A stretch of DNA of 64,000 nt from Ignavibacteriota bacterium (GTDB taxonomy: Bacteria > Bacteroidota > Ignavibacteria > Kapaibacteriales > UBA2268), in contig JAHBUQ010000003.1 of the NCBI GenBank assembly GCA_019637995.1, forward strand, positions 372,001-436,000, read 5' to 3'. The notes below the pieces were generated by a model. It searched no databases, was not told the DNA's origin, and worked only from the letters and a program-made list of their open reading frames with translations. Numbering within the stretch: the stretch's first letter is position 1; every line of letters begins with the position of its first letter. Position numbers and translations under genes: made by a program. Below are positions 62,244 to 64,000 of this stretch, piece after piece.

Positions 62244-63164
62244 TTAATCCTTTTGATAAGCCATAGCTTTTGGTAAATGAACTAATTTGAAAGCCTTGGA
62301 TATTCCATGTAATGATTCTGAATAGCCAACAAATAAATATCCTCCTTTTGTCAGAGTATTGTATAAATCTGATACTACTTTCTGCTTGGACGGTATATCG
62401 AAATAAATAAGCACATTAGCGCAGAAAATCACATCGCAGGGTGGTATAGCACGCAAAGCAATGTTGTCGTATAAATTTAGCTGCGAAAATCTGACTATTC
62501 TTTTTATTTCATCTTTAAGAATATATTGATTATCTTCTTTTTTGAAATATTTCTCTAACAAATTATCAGGAACATTTCTAATAGCGTACTCTTTGTAAAC
62601 AGCTTTACGGGCGCTTTCGAGAACTGCTGAGTTAATATCTGTACCAATTATCTGGAAATTTATCTTAGGGTACTTGTATTTCAGTCTTTCATTTATCATT
62701 ATTGATATTGTGTAAGCCTCCTCACCTGTTGATGCGGCGGCACTCCAAATTCGTATTGTCGGGTTTGGAAGACCTTCTTTCAATTTTGCAATTTCAGGTA
62801 TTATTACATTTTCAAGGGCTTCGAACTGTTGAGGTACTCTGAAAAAATAAGTTTCGTTAATTGTAATTGCTTCGAAAAGTGCATCAAGTTCAACTCTTCC
62901 GGGTTTCAATTTCAAAAAACTAATATAATCAGCAAATGATTTCATATTATTTGCTGTTATTCTTTTTGCAATACGACTTTCGAGAAGATATTTTTTACTG
63001 TCTGTGAAGTATATACCACTCAAGTCGTATATCAATACCCGCATTTGTTCAAATTCTTCGTTTGTCATTTCGCTTGCACCACTACCGGAAGATTTGGGAA
63101 GAGCCACAGTCCGTGCTGGTTCTTCCTTCTTCTTCATTCCTAAATTAAATAAACTACCGGCCAT
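62244..63164 (-). CDS. cheR: Chemotaxis receptor methyltransferase CheR
   Basis: 306 aa. N-terminal CheR all-alpha domain (about 35-100; SGIYFTDSKKYLLESRIAKR), then SAM-binding domain with NETYFFRVPQQFEAL, RIWSAAASTGEEAYTISIMI, GTDINSAVLESARKAVY and CDVIFCANVLIYFD. Adds methyl groups to receptor glutamates, opposing CheB. The first about 30 residues are an unconserved linker with EEPAR and SSGSG. In the che operon just after the HEAT-repeat gene (13 bases). Confidence 0.95.
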   Translation of the reverse strand: MAGSLFNLGMKKKEEPARTVALPKSSGSGASEMTNEEFEQMRVLIYDLSGIYFTDSKKYLLESRIAKRITANNMKSFADYISFLKLKPGRVELDALFEAITINETYFFRVPQQFEALENVIIPEIAKLKEGLPNPTIRIWSAAASTGEEAYTISIMINERLKYKYPKINFQIIGTDINSAVLESARKAVYKEYAIRNVPDNLLEKYFKKEDNQYILKDEIKRIVRFSQLNLYDNIALRAIPPCDVIFCANVLIYFDIPSKQKVVSDLYNTLTKGGYLFVGYSESLHGISKAFKLVHLPKAMAYQKD

Positions 63165-63177
63165 TGATTTTAAACTA

Positions 63178-64000
63178 TTAATTTCTTAAATAATTTTGCA
63201 AATCAGAAATCTGTTCAGCGATAGAACCTTCTGCTTCTGATGCCATTTTTTCTAATATATTGTCAAATACAAACTCGTTTATCATCCTTAAATTCTCAAA
63301 TACGTCGTATTCGTGCATTTCAAGCTGCAAACCAAGATTACTTATGAATACCTTAATTACTTCTGATTGAGTCTCAGTATCGTAATCATCTATGAAATTC
63401 CGAATATTACTTATCATCTCAAGAATTCCGTAGCAGTGGTCTGCAGAACTTGTAAGCCGGGCAAACTCAACAATAAAATCACTCAACAAATTTATGTTGT
63501 TGGCAACAAAATTATTAAGTATATAGAGTTTGATTTCATCTCCGCTTTTATGGTATTCACCGGCGATTAAACTCAAATCCTGATATGTATAGGTATTGCC
63601 CAATGCAAGTAAACCGGCAGTTCGGATATCAGGGTCAGAATCTTCAAGAGCTACTAACGCTATGTCTCTGAATGATTCCTCGAAATCAATACTGCATCCT
63701 ACTCTGAAGCTGATAGCAATAATAGTCTTGAGAACTACGGGCTGCAATTCTTTCATAAAGGTGTGAAGTTGCTCTTTTAGAAGTACACAAATTTCTTCAG
63801 AATTGCCACAAATAGACAAGCCGTCAATTGCATTTGTTTTGAGAAATAAGTCTTCTTCAGTTTTTATAATATATATCAGGAAATCAACGGCTCTGTCTCC
63901 ACCGATTTTGGCAATAGCTTCAATAATAACCGGCTGTGTGTCATAATTTTGATGATTATAAATATTGGTCAACTTATCAATCATCAAATCACCAAGTCCA
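63178..64000 (-). CDS. HEAT-repeat protein, N-terminus outside window
   Basis: At least 273 aa. The frame stays open to the right edge, so the ATG/TTG near 63984-63987 are internal. Paired helices with HEAT pattern (VIIEAIAKIGGDRAVDFLIYII, FLKTNAIDGLSICGN, IRTAGLLALGNTYTYQDLSLI), including the D-P-D-[IV]-R turn. A docking solenoid without enzymatic motifs. First known gene of the chemotaxis operon here, 13 bases before cheR; a role in receptor or kinase assembly is possible but unproved. Confidence 0.85.
   Translation of the reverse strand, partial: GLGDLMIDKLTNIYNHQNYDTQPVIIEAIAKIGGDRAVDFLIYIIKTEEDLFLKTNAIDGLSICGNSEEICVLLKEQLHTFMKELQPVVLKTIIAISFRVGCSIDFEESFRDIALVALEDSDPDIRTAGLLALGNTYTYQDLSLIAGEYHKSGDEIKLYILNNFVANNINLLSDFIVEFARLTSSADHCYGILEMISNIRNFIDDYDTETQSEVIKVFISNLGLQLEMHEYDVFENLRMINEFVFDNILEKMASEAEGSIAEQISDLQNYLRN

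Overview
The window is a chromosomal segment of an AT-rich (about one third G+C) Gram-negative bacterium of the Bacteroidota/FCB superphylum. The best guess for lineage is Ignavibacteria/Kapabacteria-like, but this cannot be fixed from one window. The sequence itself supports this placement. RNA genes are preceded by Bacteroidota-type promoters (TTTG, 19-20 bases, TANNTTTG; exact for the SRP RNA and tRNA-Gln). There is a reg_prop/Y_Y_Y beta-propeller histidine kinase, several outer-membrane beta-barrel proteins and lipoproteins, and no trace of phage or plasmid functions. Genes are densely packed on both strands with many 1-4 base overlaps.

Layout. 1-4844: truncated propeller kinase plus its NarL-type regulator, a secreted OmpA-like protein and a tocopherol-cyclase-family protein. 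4845-9910: tRNA-Arg, SRP RNA, then dapA, a SpoIIE-type phosphatase, aspS, a STAS protein and tRNA-Leu. 9911-16714 (mostly minus strand): a barrel protein whose start codon abuts an ATTAT microsatellite, a decayed toxin-antitoxin pair between two copies of the rocD 3' end, and a carbamoyl-phosphate/ornithine set (ornithine and aspartate carbamoyltransferases, carbamate kinase, ornithine aminotransferase). That set is interrupted by a GIY-YIG nuclease gene surrounded by hairpin repeats. 17327-32383: TPR lipoprotein, RidA, AI-2E-type permease, alaS, VOC protein, hydrolase, metal permease, purN, an NtrC-type regulator with its kinase, a barrel protein and a protein with three DxDGDG repeats. 32384-44117: RHS fragment, uvrC, infC, pgi, TPR protein, murQ, lipoprotein, SDR, acyl-CoA synthetase, cheB, PPP phosphatase. 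44201-47530: enoyl-CoA hydratase, PIN protein, a SiaB-SiaC-SiaA-like partner-switch operon and tRNA-Gln. 47697-56414: methyltransferase, large TPR protein, SRPBCC protein, wecB and the dTDP-rhamnose genes, dapB. 56517-64000: a Cys-rich PAS kinase and a chemotaxis operon (HEAT protein, cheR, two cheY, cheZ-like, cheA, an acidic unknown).

How it fits together. The window is rich in signalling: three histidine kinases, two output response regulators, a chemotaxis phosphorelay with a separately placed CheB, and two sets of PP2C/STAS or Sia-type partner-switching parts. Cell-envelope genes (rhamnose, WecB, MurQ, barrels) and lysine, purine, arginine/pyrimidine metabolism form the rest. The most unusual items are the covarying hairpin repeats around the GIY-YIG gene, the rocD tail duplication enclosing a dead toxin-antitoxin pair, the microsatellite at an outer-membrane gene start, the SiaBC module without a diguanylate cyclase, and a CheZ-like phosphatase with a CheY-docking tail inside a che operon that carries two uncharacterised partners.
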